A stretch of 64,000 bases of DNA. It comes from Candidatus Symbiobacter mobilis CR (GTDB lineage Bacteria > Pseudomonadota > Gammaproteobacteria > Burkholderiales > Burkholderiaceae_C). The notes below the pieces were generated by a model, which was given only the letters and a program-made list of their open reading frames with translations, was not told the DNA's origin and did not search any database. The stretch is taken from contig NC_022576.1 of assembly GCF_000477435.1 (NCBI RefSeq), positions 1,302,001-1,366,000 of the forward strand, read 5' to 3'. Below are positions 35,742 through 45,398 of this stretch, piece by piece. Both the position numbers and the translations under genes were made by a program. Each line of letters opens with the position of its first letter. The stretch's first letter is position 1.

Positions 35742-37277
35742 GTGAGCCTCGCGTTCGTACAAAGCCGGGCGCTGGTGGGGATGGCAGCGCCAGCGGTCAC
35801 GGTAGAAGTCCACCTGTCCAACGGCCTGCCCAGCTTCACCCTGGTGGGGCTGGCGGATGTCGAAGTGCGGGAAGCGCGCGAGCGGGTTCGCTCGGCCATC
35901 CTGAACGCGAACCTGGAATTCCCGCACAACCGGCGCATCATCGTCAACCTGGCCCCGGCCGATCTGCCGAAAGATTCGGGCCGCTTCGACTTGCCCATCG
36001 CCGTCGGCATCCTCGCAGCGAGCGGGCAAATCGACGCTGCTCGCATCGCCGGCCACGAATTTGCCGGGGAGCTTTCGCTATCGGCAGAGCTGCGCCCGAT
36101 TCGCGGCGCGCTCGCCATGGCGCTGGCGTCGTGCTCCGCGCAACCGCCCACGCGCCTGGTATTGCCAACGGCCAGCGCGCAGGAAGCCGCCCTCGTGCCC
36201 ACGGCCTCGGTCTACGGCGCTGCGCACCTGCTCGACGTGGTGCAGCACTTTGCGGCGCAAGAAGGAAGGATCGCAACGGATGCTCCCATCGGGTGCGAAC
36301 GTGTGTATCCCCTCCCCACGGCGACTGCGGCTACCTACCCCGATCTCGCTGACGTCAAAGGCCAGGCTGCCGCACGCAGGGCGCTCGAAATCGCCGCAGC
36401 AGGGGAACACAGCGTGGTGCTCGTCGGCCCGCCGGGGTCAGGCAAGTCGATGCTGGCCGAACGTTTTGCCGGGCTGTTGCCGCCGATGGACTTGGAGGAA
36501 TCCTTGCAGTGCGCGGCCATTGCCAGCGTGGGGGGGCAGTTCTCGCTAGAGCACTGGGGTCGACGACCCACGCGCCGCCCGCACCACACGGCCAGCGCCG
36601 TGGCCCTGGTCGGCGGAGGTTCCCCACCGCGCCCCGGCGAGATTTCGCTGGCGCACCACGGCGTGCTGTTCCTCGACGAGTTCCCCGAATTCCCCAAAAC
36701 CGCGCTCGAAGCGCTGCGCGAACCGCTGGAGACGGGGACGATCTCGATTTCCCGCGCTGCGCAACGCTGCGAATTCCCCGCGCGCTTTCAGCTCATCGCT
36801 GCGATGAACCCCTGCCCGTGCGGGTACCTGGGTTCGGCGCAAGCGCCGTGCCGATGCACCCCAGACCAGGTGGCGCGCTACCAGGGCAAACTCAGCGGCC
36901 CGCTGATGGACCGCATCGACCTGCACGTCGAAGTACCCGCCGTCGATGTGCAAGACCTGCTGCACGCACCCCGCTCCGAATCCAGCGCCAGCGTTCGCGC
37001 TCGGTGCCTCGCAGCCCGGGAACGCGCGCTGGCGCGGCAAGGCAAGCCCAACCGTTCTTTGCAGGGCGAGGAACTCGACCAGTCCCTGCAACTTGATGCC
37101 GCAGCGACCAAACTGCTGCACGCCGCTGCCCAACGCCTGCGCTGGTCCGCCCGCAGTACCCACCGTGCCCTGAAAGTGGCGCGCACTATCGCCGACCTGG
37201 CAGACAGCGCCACAACCCAGGCCGCCCACGTGGCCGAGGCCATTCAGTACCGCCGCGTGCTGCGCTCTGCGCCGTGA
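35742..37277 (+). CDS. YifB/ComM-family Mg-chelatase-like ATPase
   Basis: About 511 residues from GTG 35742 (VSLAFVQSRALVGMAAP, the canonical family start); an in-frame ATG 60 bp upstream would add 20 atypical residues. An N-terminal domain (VTVEVHLSNGLPSFTLVGLA) leads to an AAA+ module with Walker A GPPGSGKSMLAERF, Walker B GVLFLDEFPEF and NPCPCGYLG. In ComM the protein is a branch-migration helicase for natural transformation. It lies divergent from glnK. Confidence 0.9.
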   Translation: MSLAFVQSRALVGMAAPAVTVEVHLSNGLPSFTLVGLADVEVREARERVRSAILNANLEFPHNRRIIVNLAPADLPKDSGRFDLPIAVGILAASGQIDAARIAGHEFAGELSLSAELRPIRGALAMALASCSAQPPTRLVLPTASAQEAALVPTASVYGAAHLLDVVQHFAAQEGRIATDAPIGCERVYPLPTATAATYPDLADVKGQAAARRALEIAAAGEHSVVLVGPPGSGKSMLAERFAGLLPPMDLEESLQCAAIASVGGQFSLEHWGRRPTRRPHHTASAVALVGGGSPPRPGEISLAHHGVLFLDEFPEFPKTALEALREPLETGTISISRAAQRCEFPARFQLIAAMNPCPCGYLGSAQAPCRCTPDQVARYQGKLSGPLMDRIDLHVEVPAVDVQDLLHAPRSESSASVRARCLAARERALARQGKPNRSLQGEELDQSLQLDAAATKLLHAAAQRLRWSARSTHRALKVARTIADLADSATTQAAHVAEAIQYRRVLRSAP

Positions 37278-37309
37278 ATGCCCCCTGCGGTGCCAAGATT
37301 TGCATCCAT

Positions 37310-37331
37310 GTAGGAGCGACGGAAGTCGCGA
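37310..37331 (+). repeat. REP-like palindrome
   Basis: GTAGGAGCGACGGAAGTCGC followed by GA has complementary GCGAC/GTCGC arms. A close relative with the loop inverted is at 50140-50161, and a fragment near 43436-43450. It lies between yifB and priA. Confidence 0.65.
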
Positions 37332-37352
37332 TAGTGTCTGACGGCTGCACCG

Positions 37353-39536
37353 ATGTGTGAAAACCCTAGCCCGACCGGGGTCGTGGATGTCCACGTCCGC
37401 GTGCTGTTGCACCTGCCTGCCTACGGGGAACTGCCCGATGTGCTGACCTACCTGTACGACCGGCCCCTCCCCCCCGGAACCCTGGTGCGGGTTCCGCTGG
37501 GCACGCGCAACGTGCTGGGCATCGCGTGGGACGACGACCCCACGCAAGCGCCGCCCGACCGATCCCGGCTGCGCCCCATCGCCCATGTCTTCGACGCGAT
37601 TCCGCCCCTGGCGGATGCCTGGCGCAAGCTCGTGCGTTTCAGCGCGGCGTACTACCAGCGCTCGATCGGCGAAGTGGCGCTGGGCGCACTGCCCCCGAAG
37701 CTGCGGGAACTCGACGCCTCCCCCAACGCACGCAAGCGCCGCAGCCTCGCCCTGTCTGCCGCAGCGCCAGCCCCTGCGGCTAAGTCCGCCGCAGAACTGG
37801 CAGACAACCTTGCCGAAGGACTCGCCCCAGAATTCGACGTGGCGCTCACCGACGAACAACGACACGCCATCGCGCAATACCACGCGCACTCCGGGCCGTT
37901 TCTGCTGTTTGGCGTGACGGGTAGCGGCAAGACCGAAGTCTTTCTACGCTGCACTCTCGACACCCTCTGCGCAGACCCTACGGCACAGGTGCTTGTGATG
38001 GTTCCGGAAATCAACCTGACCCCGCAGCTCGAAGAGCGGTTCCGCGCACGCTTTTGCCCACGCTTTGGCGATGGCGCCGTCGTCTCGCTGCACAGCGGGC
38101 TATCCCCCGTGCGGAGGCTGCAAAACTGGCTGGCCGCACACCATGGCGCGGCACGCATCGTCCTGGGAACGCGCATGGCCGTGTTCGCGTCGATCCCACA
38201 GTTGCGGCTGATCGTCGTCGACGAGGAACACGACCCCAGCTACAAAAGCCAGGACGGCGCCCGGCACTCCGCGCGCGATCTGGCCGTGTACAGGGGAGCT
38301 ATCGAACCCGCCAAGGTGCTGCTGGGTTCGGCCACCCCCTCGCTGGAAAGCTGGCACCAATGCCGCCCGCCCGAACAAGGCGGGCGCTACCTGCGCATCG
38401 ATATGCCCAATAGGGTTGGAGCCTTGCGCAACCCCGGCGCCGGGCTGCCCGTGGTGCGAACAATCGACATGGGCCAGCAACCACGAGGCTGCGTCATCGC
38501 CCTGCCCTTGCTGCAAGCCATCGAAGAACGCATCGCACGCGGGGAACAAAGCCTGCTGCTGCTCAATCGCCGTGGCTACGCCCCCGTGCTGCAATGCACG
38601 AATTGCGACTGGAAAAGCCAGTGCCCGCATTGCAGTGTGTTCCGCGTTTTCCACAAGAGCGACCGAACGCTGCGATGCCACCACTGCGGGTGTACCGAGC
38701 GCGTACCACGCACCTGCCCGCAATGCGGCCATCTGGACATCACCCCCGTGGGGCGCGGCACCGAAAGGCTGGAAGAACAGGTGCAAGAGCTGTTGGCCGG
38801 GCTGACCCGCCCCGACGGGAGCACCGTCTGCATCGAACGCATCGACGCGGACACGACGAGACGCAAAGGCGCCCTGGAAGAACGGCTACTGCGGGTGCAT
38901 TCCGGCGCTGTCGACGTGCTGGTGGGGACGCAGATGATCGCCAAGGGGCACGACTTTCGGCACATTACCCTCGTCGCCGCGCTCCATGGCGATACCGCTT
39001 TGTATTCGAGCGACTTCCGCGCCTCGGAACGCCTGTTTGCCCTGCTGATGCAGGCTGCAGGACGCGCAGGGCGGAACAGCGACGCCCCCCACCCCAGCGA
39101 GGTGTGGGTGCAAACGTTCTCCCCCGACCATCCGCTATTCGCCGCGCTACAACGGCACGACTATGCGGCGTTTGCCAACGCCCAGCTTGCAGAGCGCCGC
39201 CGTGCGGGCCTGCCCCCCTTTGCGCACCAGGCGCTGGTACGCGCCGAAGCCCGCACGCAGGAAGCCGCGCAAGCCTTTCTGCGCACAGCCCGCGATGCCT
39301 GCAACGACCTGCCTCCGGCACTGCTGCACGCCGTCACGCTCTACCCGGCAGTGCCGATGAGCGTGGCACGCATCGCCAACGTCGAACGTGCGCAGATGCT
39401 GATCGAAAGCCCGCGACGTTCCGCGCTCCAACGCTTCCTTACCGCATGGCACCCACTCGCCCACGCGGCGCACCGCCATCCCGGATGCAAAGGGCTACTG
39501 CGCTGGGCAGTGGATGTGGACCCGGTGCAGATTTGA
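37353..39536 (+). CDS. priA: Primosomal replication restart helicase PriA
   Basis: A 727-residue DEAH-type helicase that reloads the replisome on stalled forks. Walker A GVTGSGKTEVFL, VVDEEHDPSYKS and the eight-cysteine zinc module (CTNCDWKSQCPHC, CHHCGC, CPQCG) are present. C-terminal helicase motifs GTQMIAKGHDF and QAAGRAGR complete it. ATG 37353 is the first start with an intact N-terminal 3'BD domain (VRVLLHLP). Confidence 0.95.
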   Translation: MCENPSPTGVVDVHVRVLLHLPAYGELPDVLTYLYDRPLPPGTLVRVPLGTRNVLGIAWDDDPTQAPPDRSRLRPIAHVFDAIPPLADAWRKLVRFSAAYYQRSIGEVALGALPPKLRELDASPNARKRRSLALSAAAPAPAAKSAAELADNLAEGLAPEFDVALTDEQRHAIAQYHAHSGPFLLFGVTGSGKTEVFLRCTLDTLCADPTAQVLVMVPEINLTPQLEERFRARFCPRFGDGAVVSLHSGLSPVRRLQNWLAAHHGAARIVLGTRMAVFASIPQLRLIVVDEEHDPSYKSQDGARHSARDLAVYRGAIEPAKVLLGSATPSLESWHQCRPPEQGGRYLRIDMPNRVGALRNPGAGLPVVRTIDMGQQPRGCVIALPLLQAIEERIARGEQSLLLLNRRGYAPVLQCTNCDWKSQCPHCSVFRVFHKSDRTLRCHHCGCTERVPRTCPQCGHLDITPVGRGTERLEEQVQELLAGLTRPDGSTVCIERIDADTTRRKGALEERLLRVHSGAVDVLVGTQMIAKGHDFRHITLVAALHGDTALYSSDFRASERLFALLMQAAGRAGRNSDAPHPSEVWVQTFSPDHPLFAALQRHDYAAFANAQLAERRRAGLPPFAHQALVRAEARTQEAAQAFLRTARDACNDLPPALLHAVTLYPAVPMSVARIANVERAQMLIESPRRSALQRFLTAWHPLAHAAHRHPGCKGLLRWAVDVDPVQI

Positions 39537-39676
39537 CATCGTGCGCTTTGTTCACGCATTTCACGCATATTCCCCCGACGAACACGAATGCACCAATGCA
39601 AGCGCGACGTATACATAGAATGCCCTGCGTGGAGCATGTACTCCACGCCTTTTCCATTTACCTTTTGAGACAAACC

Positions 39677-39934
39677 ATGAAGCTGTTTCCGTTCGCCCTT
39701 CTTCTTGCCTTCGCTACCACTGCAGCCTTTGCAGGCCCTGCCTGCCACGTTCCCAAAGACAAATGGATGAAAGAGGCCGACTTCAAGGCCATGATCGAAG
39801 CCCAAGGCTACAAGATCAAGACCTTTAAGGTCAGCAAGGGTGAGTGCTACGAAATCTACGGTACCGACAAAGAAGGCAAGAAGGTCGAGATTTACTTCGA
39901 CCCGGCCACGGGTGCTCCGATTCAGCAACACTGA
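39677..39934 (+). CDS. Secreted PepSY-like small protein
   Basis: An 85-residue exported protein: signal peptide MKLFPFALLLAFATTAAFAG, then a PepSY-like fold (WMKEADFKAMIEAQGYKI; GECYEIYGTDKEGKKVEIYF; DPATGAPIQQ). Only one cysteine remains apart from C23, so it is not heme-binding by a CxxCH motif. It is directly upstream of a b-type cytochrome gene, a pairing common in heterotrophic betaproteobacteria, and probably acts with it in the periplasm. Confidence 0.8.
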   Translation: MKLFPFALLLAFATTAAFAGPACHVPKDKWMKEADFKAMIEAQGYKIKTFKVSKGECYEIYGTDKEGKKVEIYFDPATGAPIQQH

Positions 39935-39947
39935 GCCTGGACCCAGC

Positions 39948-40538
39948 ATGGATGAAACAAAGCGTCCCTCGCTGGGTGTCCCCGCTGCCGAAGCGGGGAC
40001 ACCCATCCCACCGATCCCAGAAAACGGGGTGTACGTGTGGGATCTTTTCGTGCGTGTATTCCACTGGAGCTTGGTCTCCTGCATTGCGCTCAACGAATTC
40101 GTGCTGGACGCAGGCGGCTTGGCGCACCGCTGGGCCGGGTACGCTGCCTGCGCCCTAGTACTGGCACGCATCGTGTGGGGGTTCGTCGGTACCTCCCATG
40201 CACGCTTCAACGACTTCTTCCCCACTCCTTCGCGATTGCTCTTCCACATCCAATCCCTGCTGCGTGGACAGCCCCCCCACTATGTGGGCCACAACCCCAT
40301 CGGTGCGCTCGTGATGCTGGCCATGATGGGAATCGTCCTCTGCATGGCCGTCACCGGCTGGATGCAAGGGCTGGATGCCTTTTGGGGCGAAGAGTGGCTG
40401 ATGGAAGCCCATGAAACACTGGCGCACCTATTGCTGCTCTGTGTAGGGTTGCACGCCACCGCAGCCATCGTCATGGGCCGCATCGAGCGAACCGCGCTGA
40501 TTACGGCAATGGTTACCGGGGTCAAGCGCCGCTACTGA
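39948..40538 (+). CDS. Cytochrome b561-like membrane protein
   Basis: A 196-residue four-helix protein with candidate heme-ligating histidines in VFHWSL, LAHRWAGY, YVGHNPIG and EAHETLAHLLLLCVGLHA, resembling the cytochrome b subunit of Ni,Fe-hydrogenase or b561. The electron donor is unknown; the PepSY-like gene 13 bp upstream is the natural partner. The start at 39948 is after the previous stop; an in-frame upstream start is less likely. Confidence 0.82.
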   Translation: MDETKRPSLGVPAAEAGTPIPPIPENGVYVWDLFVRVFHWSLVSCIALNEFVLDAGGLAHRWAGYAACALVLARIVWGFVGTSHARFNDFFPTPSRLLFHIQSLLRGQPPHYVGHNPIGALVMLAMMGIVLCMAVTGWMQGLDAFWGEEWLMEAHETLAHLLLLCVGLHATAAIVMGRIERTALITAMVTGVKRRY

Positions 40539-40579
40539 GGCTGGGGTTGCTGCGGGCGTTGTCCCCCACACACTACAGG

Positions 40580-40622
40580 CGTTTCACCCCACCCTCCCCC
40601 GCTGGAGGAGGGAAGGAGAAAT
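40580..40622 (+). repeat. Dispersed repeat fragment G
   Basis: TTTCACCCCACCCTCCCCCG then CTGGAGGAGGGAAGGAGAAA is a diverged copy of the palindromic core. Between the convergent cytochrome b and receptor genes it probably serves as a bidirectional terminator. Confidence 0.45.
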
Positions 40623-43373
40623 TCAACCGCCGTGATACCCCAAAGCCGGTTTGCCGCGCTTTATCCCTGCCTCCGGCACCACGAAAAACGCCACGCTACC
40701 CTGTAGCCGTTTTGCCCGGTCGGTAAGCTCCTCGCTCGTGGCGGCCAGTTCTTCCGAGGCAGAGGCGTTTTGTTGCGTTGCATGGCGCAGTTGCGCCATG
40801 GCGATGCCAATCTGCTGCACGGATTCCTTTTGATCCTTGCTCGCCACGGCAATGTCTTGGATCAGCGCGCTGGTTCGCTGGATTCTGGGGACGATGGCGG
40901 TCAACAAAGTGCCTGCGCGTTCGGATTTCTGCACGCTCTCGCTGGCCAGTTCGCCGATTTCCTTGGCCGCAGCCTGGCTGTTTTCCGCAAGCTTGCGCAC
41001 TTCCGCAGCCACCACCGCAAAGCCTTTGCCATGCTCGCCGGCGCGGGCGGCTTCGATGGCGGCATTCAGGGCGAGCAAATTGGTCTGGTAGGCGATGTCG
41101 TCGACCACGCCGATCTTGGCTGCGATCTGTTTCATCGCTGCCACCGTTTGATGCACTGCCTGGCCGCCCTCGATAGCTTCCGTGCTGGCCGTTACCGCCA
41201 CGCCGTCAGTGGTATGCGCGTTGTCGCTGTTCTGGCTGATGCTGGCCGAGACCACCTCGATCTGCGAAGTAGTCTGCTCGACGCTGGCAGCCTGTTCGCT
41301 GGCAGCCTGGGACAGAGACTGCGCGGTGGTGCTGACCTGATGCGCCACGCCCAACAAGGCGTTCGTGGCCTCGCACACCTCGCCGATCATGGTGGTCAAG
41401 TGCTCTGCTGTCGCATTGACGCTGTCCTTTACTTTGGCAAACAGCCCGCTGTACTCTCGTTCCACACGACTGCCCAATTGACCGCCTGCGATGGCTGCCA
41501 TGACCTCAGCGACGTCAGTCAAGCCCCGTTCGCTGGTTTCCATGAGCTGGTTCATCCCCAGCGCCATCTTGCGGAAGAACCCGGTTTTGCCCTCCAGGCA
41601 CAGCCTACGGGCAAATTCTCCCCGGTTGGCGTCGGCAACCAAGTCGTCGAGTTCCTGCTCTCCAGCCAGCTCGTCGGTGCGATCAATCCACTGCGTGATG
41701 CGCCCAATGGCTTTCCCCTGCGCATCCTGCACGGGGCCGGACACCAATCGCAGCTTGCGCCCCCCTAGCTCCGCATCGATGGTCACTGGGGCATGCAACG
41801 CTTTTCCAAGGCGCTCGGCACACTCCCGATCCTGTATCAGCGCAGAAAGCTTGCTGCCATACAGCTCGTCAAACTTCGCAGGGTCTTTCGCAGCCACGCC
41901 GATCACCCGGAGCAACTCCTTGGCCCGAGGCGTGGCATGCACCATCTCCCCTGCCGCATTCGCCACGGTCACGCACACCGGCAAGCTATCGAGGGAAAGA
42001 CGGATTCGCTCGTTGATGCCCGCAGCTTCCCGCGCTTCCTGCATGATGCGCCGCACCTTGTCCATGGCGGCACTGATGCGGGCCTTTTGGCCCGGCAGCC
42101 GATCCATCGCCTGCTGGAAATCCCCTTCGGAATACGCGGAAACGAGGCCGATCACCTTGGCGTTGAGCGCCACGTGCGCCCGAACCAGCTCGTTGGTCGA
42201 ACGCACCATCTCCGCATAGCCGCCAGGAAAGTCTTGCTCCGCCATCTCGAAGTCCATCATGCCCACCTGGTGCTGCGCGAACATCCCGGCCTGTGCTTCC
42301 TGGAAGCGGGTCAACACCCCCTGCATCCTCGAAAACGCCAGCAACATGGCATCGATTTCATCGCCACCGGATGCACCGTCTTGCCCTGCGTCGCTGTGCT
42401 GGCCCGTCGCCACCGCAAACGAAAAATCGCCCAGGGCAATCGCCTCGGCAGCCTCCTGGGCATGACGCACCTGCAGGGAGATGCGGAGAGACGCCCGCCC
42501 GATCAGCGGTAACGCAATAGCCAGTACCCCCAACAACAACAACCCGCCCTGGATCAGCAAATCCCGCTCGACATCATCCCCCACTGCGCGGGAGACGATC
42601 GACACGACGACGGCATCGGTGCTCTCGCTCCGGCCCGGCACGGCCACTGCGGCAAACATGTATGACGTGCCGCCAAGCTCGAAAGATCCGGTGTGCGGAA
42701 CATTCTTGGCCGCCTGTTCCACGATGGCGGCCGCAGCCCCCAGGTCGATCGTCGAAGCATGCAACTTGCCCTGGACGACGAATGCCACGTCATGCGCCGT
42801 GTTCTTTTTGAGATGGGCTGCGGTTTCTTTCCGCAGATAGCTGCCGACCTTGACCGTGCCAACAAGACTTCCCTGTGTCACAAGTGGCACCACGGCATCC
42901 TGCGCCAGCTCGTGCGACGTGGGGGACACTGCCAATCCACTGACGAGGTTGCGCTGCAACGCCTTTTTCACCAGTTCCTGCTCGGCCTTGTTGTCGCCTT
43001 TCAGCTCGGGTTTGTGCCCGCGCATCAGAACGATGCCTTGGGAATCCGTCACCTCCAGCGTCTGGATCGTTGGATCTTCGGAGTGGATGTCGGCGTATTC
43101 CTCGGTCAGCAACAGTTCGAGCCGTTCCGCATCTTGGTCTGCAACCACCGTGGCAATGTCACGCCGTCGGCCCAGCATATCTGCCAATAGCGTGACCTTG
43201 CCCTGTTGCGCCGCCATCATTTGCGACGCGGCACTGACCGAGGATTCGACCATCTCGCGAGATTCGGTGTCTCCCAACCTCGTTACGCCCCGATACCCAA
43301 TGCCCAGGCTGATCGCCAACGTCACGACCAGTGGAACCAACGCCAACGCCAGCAATTTCGTTTGGATACGCAT
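40623..43373 (-). CDS. Large transmembrane methyl-accepting chemotaxis receptor
   Basis: A 916-residue receptor. The ATG at 43373 has a strong GGAGGAGGGGG just upstream. TM1 (about 8-28) and TM2 (about 290-310) flank a Cache-like periplasmic domain. HAMP follows, then a cytoplasmic segment with a PAS-like domain (about 460-560; [20 protein letters not shown]) and a further HAMP-like unit, then the signalling tip [19 protein letters not shown] with [16 protein letters not shown]. The extra PAS suggests two sensing inputs. It is not near the che genes and has GC typical of the neighbourhood, so it may serve a different chemosensory system. Confidence 0.88.
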   Translation of the reverse strand: MRIQTKLLALALVPLVVTLAISLGIGYRGVTRLGDTESREMVESSVSAASQMMAAQQGKVTLLADMLGRRRDIATVVADQDAERLELLLTEEYADIHSEDPTIQTLEVTDSQGIVLMRGHKPELKGDNKAEQELVKKALQRNLVSGLAVSPTSHELAQDAVVPLVTQGSLVGTVKVGSYLRKETAAHLKKNTAHDVAFVVQGKLHASTIDLGAAAAIVEQAAKNVPHTGSFELGGTSYMFAAVAVPGRSESTDAVVVSIVSRAVGDDVERDLLIQGGLLLLGVLAIALPLIGRASLRISLQVRHAQEAAEAIALGDFSFAVATGQHSDAGQDGASGGDEIDAMLLAFSRMQGVLTRFQEAQAGMFAQHQVGMMDFEMAEQDFPGGYAEMVRSTNELVRAHVALNAKVIGLVSAYSEGDFQQAMDRLPGQKARISAAMDKVRRIMQEAREAAGINERIRLSLDSLPVCVTVANAAGEMVHATPRAKELLRVIGVAAKDPAKFDELYGSKLSALIQDRECAERLGKALHAPVTIDAELGGRKLRLVSGPVQDAQGKAIGRITQWIDRTDELAGEQELDDLVADANRGEFARRLCLEGKTGFFRKMALGMNQLMETSERGLTDVAEVMAAIAGGQLGSRVEREYSGLFAKVKDSVNATAEHLTTMIGEVCEATNALLGVAHQVSTTAQSLSQAASEQAASVEQTTSQIEVVSASISQNSDNAHTTDGVAVTASTEAIEGGQAVHQTVAAMKQIAAKIGVVDDIAYQTNLLALNAAIEAARAGEHGKGFAVVAAEVRKLAENSQAAAKEIGELASESVQKSERAGTLLTAIVPRIQRTSALIQDIAVASKDQKESVQQIGIAMAQLRHATQQNASASEELAATSEELTDRAKRLQGSVAFFVVPEAGIKRGKPALGYHGG

Positions 43374-43422
43374 CGCCCCCTCCTCCACAAACAAAAGCAC
43401 GACGTTACCCCAGAATCCGCAC

Positions 43423-43870
43423 TCAAACGCAAGCGGTAGGAGCGACGGAAAACACGGCCACGCCAATGCTGGCCGAGCAATGGTGCTGAATGCACTGCGG
43501 GGCGCGCATATCCGGGGTCAGCATGTAGGGGCGCGAGAGCGCATCAAGGATTTTGTCCGCGATGGTGCGTGCCTGGCCCACCGAGGTAGCCGCATCCTCA
43601 TGCAGACTGGCCAGCGTCACGACAAATTCGTCCCCACCCAAACGGGCGACGGTATCGACTTCCCGCACGCTGGCACGCAGGCGATCTGCCACTTCGATAA
43701 GCAACAAGTCACCCACGGCGTGCCCATACTGGTCGTTGAGCGGCTTGAAGTGATCGAGATCAAGCAACATCAGCGCACCGTACATCCCCGTGCGACGGCT
43801 GCCGGCAATGGCCTGTACCAGACGATCGTGCAGCAATCGACGGTTGGGAAGCTGCGTCAGGCTGTCGTAC
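43423..43870 (-). pseudogene. GGDEF domain fragment, truncated at both ends
   Basis: Begins YDSLTQLPNRRLLHDRL, has GALMLLDLDHFKPLNDQYGH, ARLGGDEFVV and ends [15 protein letters not shown]. The residues that normally precede YDSLTQ and follow the SIGVA strand are missing. The 5' break coincides with the edge of a 149-bp MITE-like element, and the 3' end reads into a REP fragment. The GGDEF site is intact, but no promoter or sensor is left, so it is probably inactive. Confidence 0.75.
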
Positions 43871-44019
43871 TAAGAACCTATTTCAGTAGGGGCTGCGCCA
43901 TCGCATTGCACGCGGCGGCGGTGCTCGGAATCCTCATGTACCGTAAGTACATTCCGGTTCCTGCGCTCCGGCGCCACGCACACTGCTTTGGCTCGCCTGC
44001 CTACCGAAGTAGGTTCTTA
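43871..44019. mobile_element. 149-bp MITE-like element with 20-bp inverted ends
   Basis: Left end 43871-43890 and the reverse complement of 44000-44019 read TAAGAACCTAYTTCRGTAGG, 18 of 20 identical. Terminal TA on both sides fits a TA target duplication (IS630/mariner type). No open reading frame of note. It separates the truncated GGDEF fragment from DUF2145 and supplies the DUF2145 stop codon. Confidence 0.7.
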
Positions 44020-44826
44020 GTCAGAGAGCACAGTAAACAGGCTAGAACCTGCGTCGTACCGTAGCAGATACTTGCCCAAGGTTTCGAAGGTCGCCGTGAC
44101 GGGGGAGCCTGGGTGATCCGCCAAAAACACGTCCGCACTCATCGCAGCGCCGAACAGTAGTTTGACAGGATTGACCCGCACGGGCTGGGCCTCGAAATAC
44201 GCTTTCTCGTTCGCTTTGAGGACGTCGATGTCGGCAGTCTGGTAGATGGCGCTGTGCAACACGTCCAGCACGAACTCGGTGCAGTTTTGTCTCCCCAAAG
44301 TAAAGGGGTTGGCGATCACCGAGTAGTGTGGTTCGTGGAGTCCAGCATACGCAGGCGTTCCGATAAGCCGCAGCAGACGATCTTGCAACGTTGGCGAAGG
44401 AACGAGCACCCCCGCTTCCAGCACAGCAACCCCCGAGAAGAAATCAAAGGGAAAGTCTTGCACCAGTGCGCTGCGATCGGGACGGTCGTCGAGCTGATAC
44501 AGGTTGTGGATCGCGTACCCAGGCAGCTTGCGTCCATCCACCGTCGTGATTTCCGAATAGACGGCGAAGGCCACGTGCGTGAAGTGCATCCCCTGCGGCA
44601 ATTCGGAAGACGGCCTGCCCATGCGCGCCAGGATGGCGACGCGGGCACCGCGCTCCGCCATCGCCTTCTCGACCTTTTTGGCAAAGGCCCGCACCTGTTC
44701 CTGCGTGAAGTGGGGCACTTCCCCCCGTGCGCTACCGGAACCTGACTCCCCCGCTGCCACCGCGACGCGCAACGCCCACAGCAGCGCCAAGCCACACCAC
44801 AAAGCCCTACCCATACGCTTTTTCAT
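44017..44826 (-). CDS. DUF2145 family exported protein
   Basis: A 269-residue protein with a signal peptide (MKKRMGRALWCGLALLWALR...AVAAG), matching the DUF2145 family: GARVAILARMGRPSSELP, FTHVAFAVYSEI, VLVPSPTLQDRLLRLI and QNCTEFVLDVLHSAIYQT. It would be periplasmic. The TAA stop comes from the MITE end, so a residue or two of the C-terminus may be altered. A small secreted gene lies 13 bp upstream, on the same strand. Confidence 0.8.
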   Translation of the reverse strand: MKKRMGRALWCGLALLWALRVAVAAGESGSGSARGEVPHFTQEQVRAFAKKVEKAMAERGARVAILARMGRPSSELPQGMHFTHVAFAVYSEITTVDGRKLPGYAIHNLYQLDDRPDRSALVQDFPFDFFSGVAVLEAGVLVPSPTLQDRLLRLIGTPAYAGLHEPHYSVIANPFTLGRQNCTEFVLDVLHSAIYQTADIDVLKANEKAYFEAQPVRVNPVKLLFGAAMSADVFLADHPGSPVTATFETLGKYLLRYDAGSSLFTVLSD

Positions 44827-44839
44827 CGGGGCTTCTCCC

Positions 44840-45229
44840 TCAAGGTGCGGTGGGATCGACGGACTTGTCCGCCGAGACCGGAACATGCAAGGCACGATTC
44901 GGCGGAACGACCGCCGTGGCCGTGAAAGTGTCCCCGGCGACAGCCAAGGGGCCGGGAGCTGCGGAACCCCGCACACCAGACACCACTGCTGCCCCCGCGC
45001 TGACCATCGCCGCTTCGTGCGCAGACGATGGCACTGCGGAAACAGCCATGGTCAGCTTTCCCGACGCAGCCACGCCATGGGCGGCGCTCGCGCTGCCGTC
45101 GGCGCTGGCCCCCCCCGCCAACACCGCCCCCACTGCCGAAGCACCCTGTGCGCCCACGGCGGCGGATGCCACCGCAAACATCGCAGCGCAAATCATTTTT
45201 TGCCCACTACACATCTCAGTTCCTTTCAT
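44840..45229 (-). CDS. Small exported Ala/Ser-rich protein
   Basis: A 129-residue protein with a signal-like N-terminus (MKGTEMCSGQKMICAAMFAV) and an Ala/Val/Ser-rich remainder ending RALHVPVSADKSVDPTAP. No family recognised. It is 13 bp upstream of DUF2145 on the same strand, and the pair may act together. The composition is low-complexity, so its status as a functional protein is moderate. Confidence 0.55.
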   Translation of the reverse strand: MKGTEMCSGQKMICAAMFAVASAAVGAQGASAVGAVLAGGASADGSASAAHGVAASGKLTMAVSAVPSSAHEAAMVSAGAAVVSGVRGSAAPGPLAVAGDTFTATAVVPPNRALHVPVSADKSVDPTAP

Positions 45230-45238
45230 TGAAAAACT

Positions 45239-45302
45239 AACACCGGTTTGCAACCCCGCCCTTCATAGCGGTAAGCCGTGCCCCCGGCCTGAAGGCCGGT
45301 TC
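45239..45302. repeat. Repeat AACACCGGTTTGCAACCCC plus hairpin
   Basis: The first 20 bp recur at the end of rsbX (about 17905-17924). Downstream, CCGGCCTGAAGGCCGG (about 45286-45301) is a perfect hairpin. Both lie in the intergenic space between the small exported gene and the 3' end of the kinase gene. Confidence 0.5.
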
Positions 45303-45398
45303 AGGATCGTTGCTCGCTTTGCTGAACTTTGCTGAAAACTGCCATCCCGTCGGCGGGCAATGCCAAATCTTTCACGCCACTTCTGTCACGCAGGCTTT

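Noticed and set aside
43871..44019. Programmed frameshift or fusion between DUF2145 and GGDEF
   Set aside because: Removing the element and one TA leaves a TAG stop between the two, so they were not one protein.
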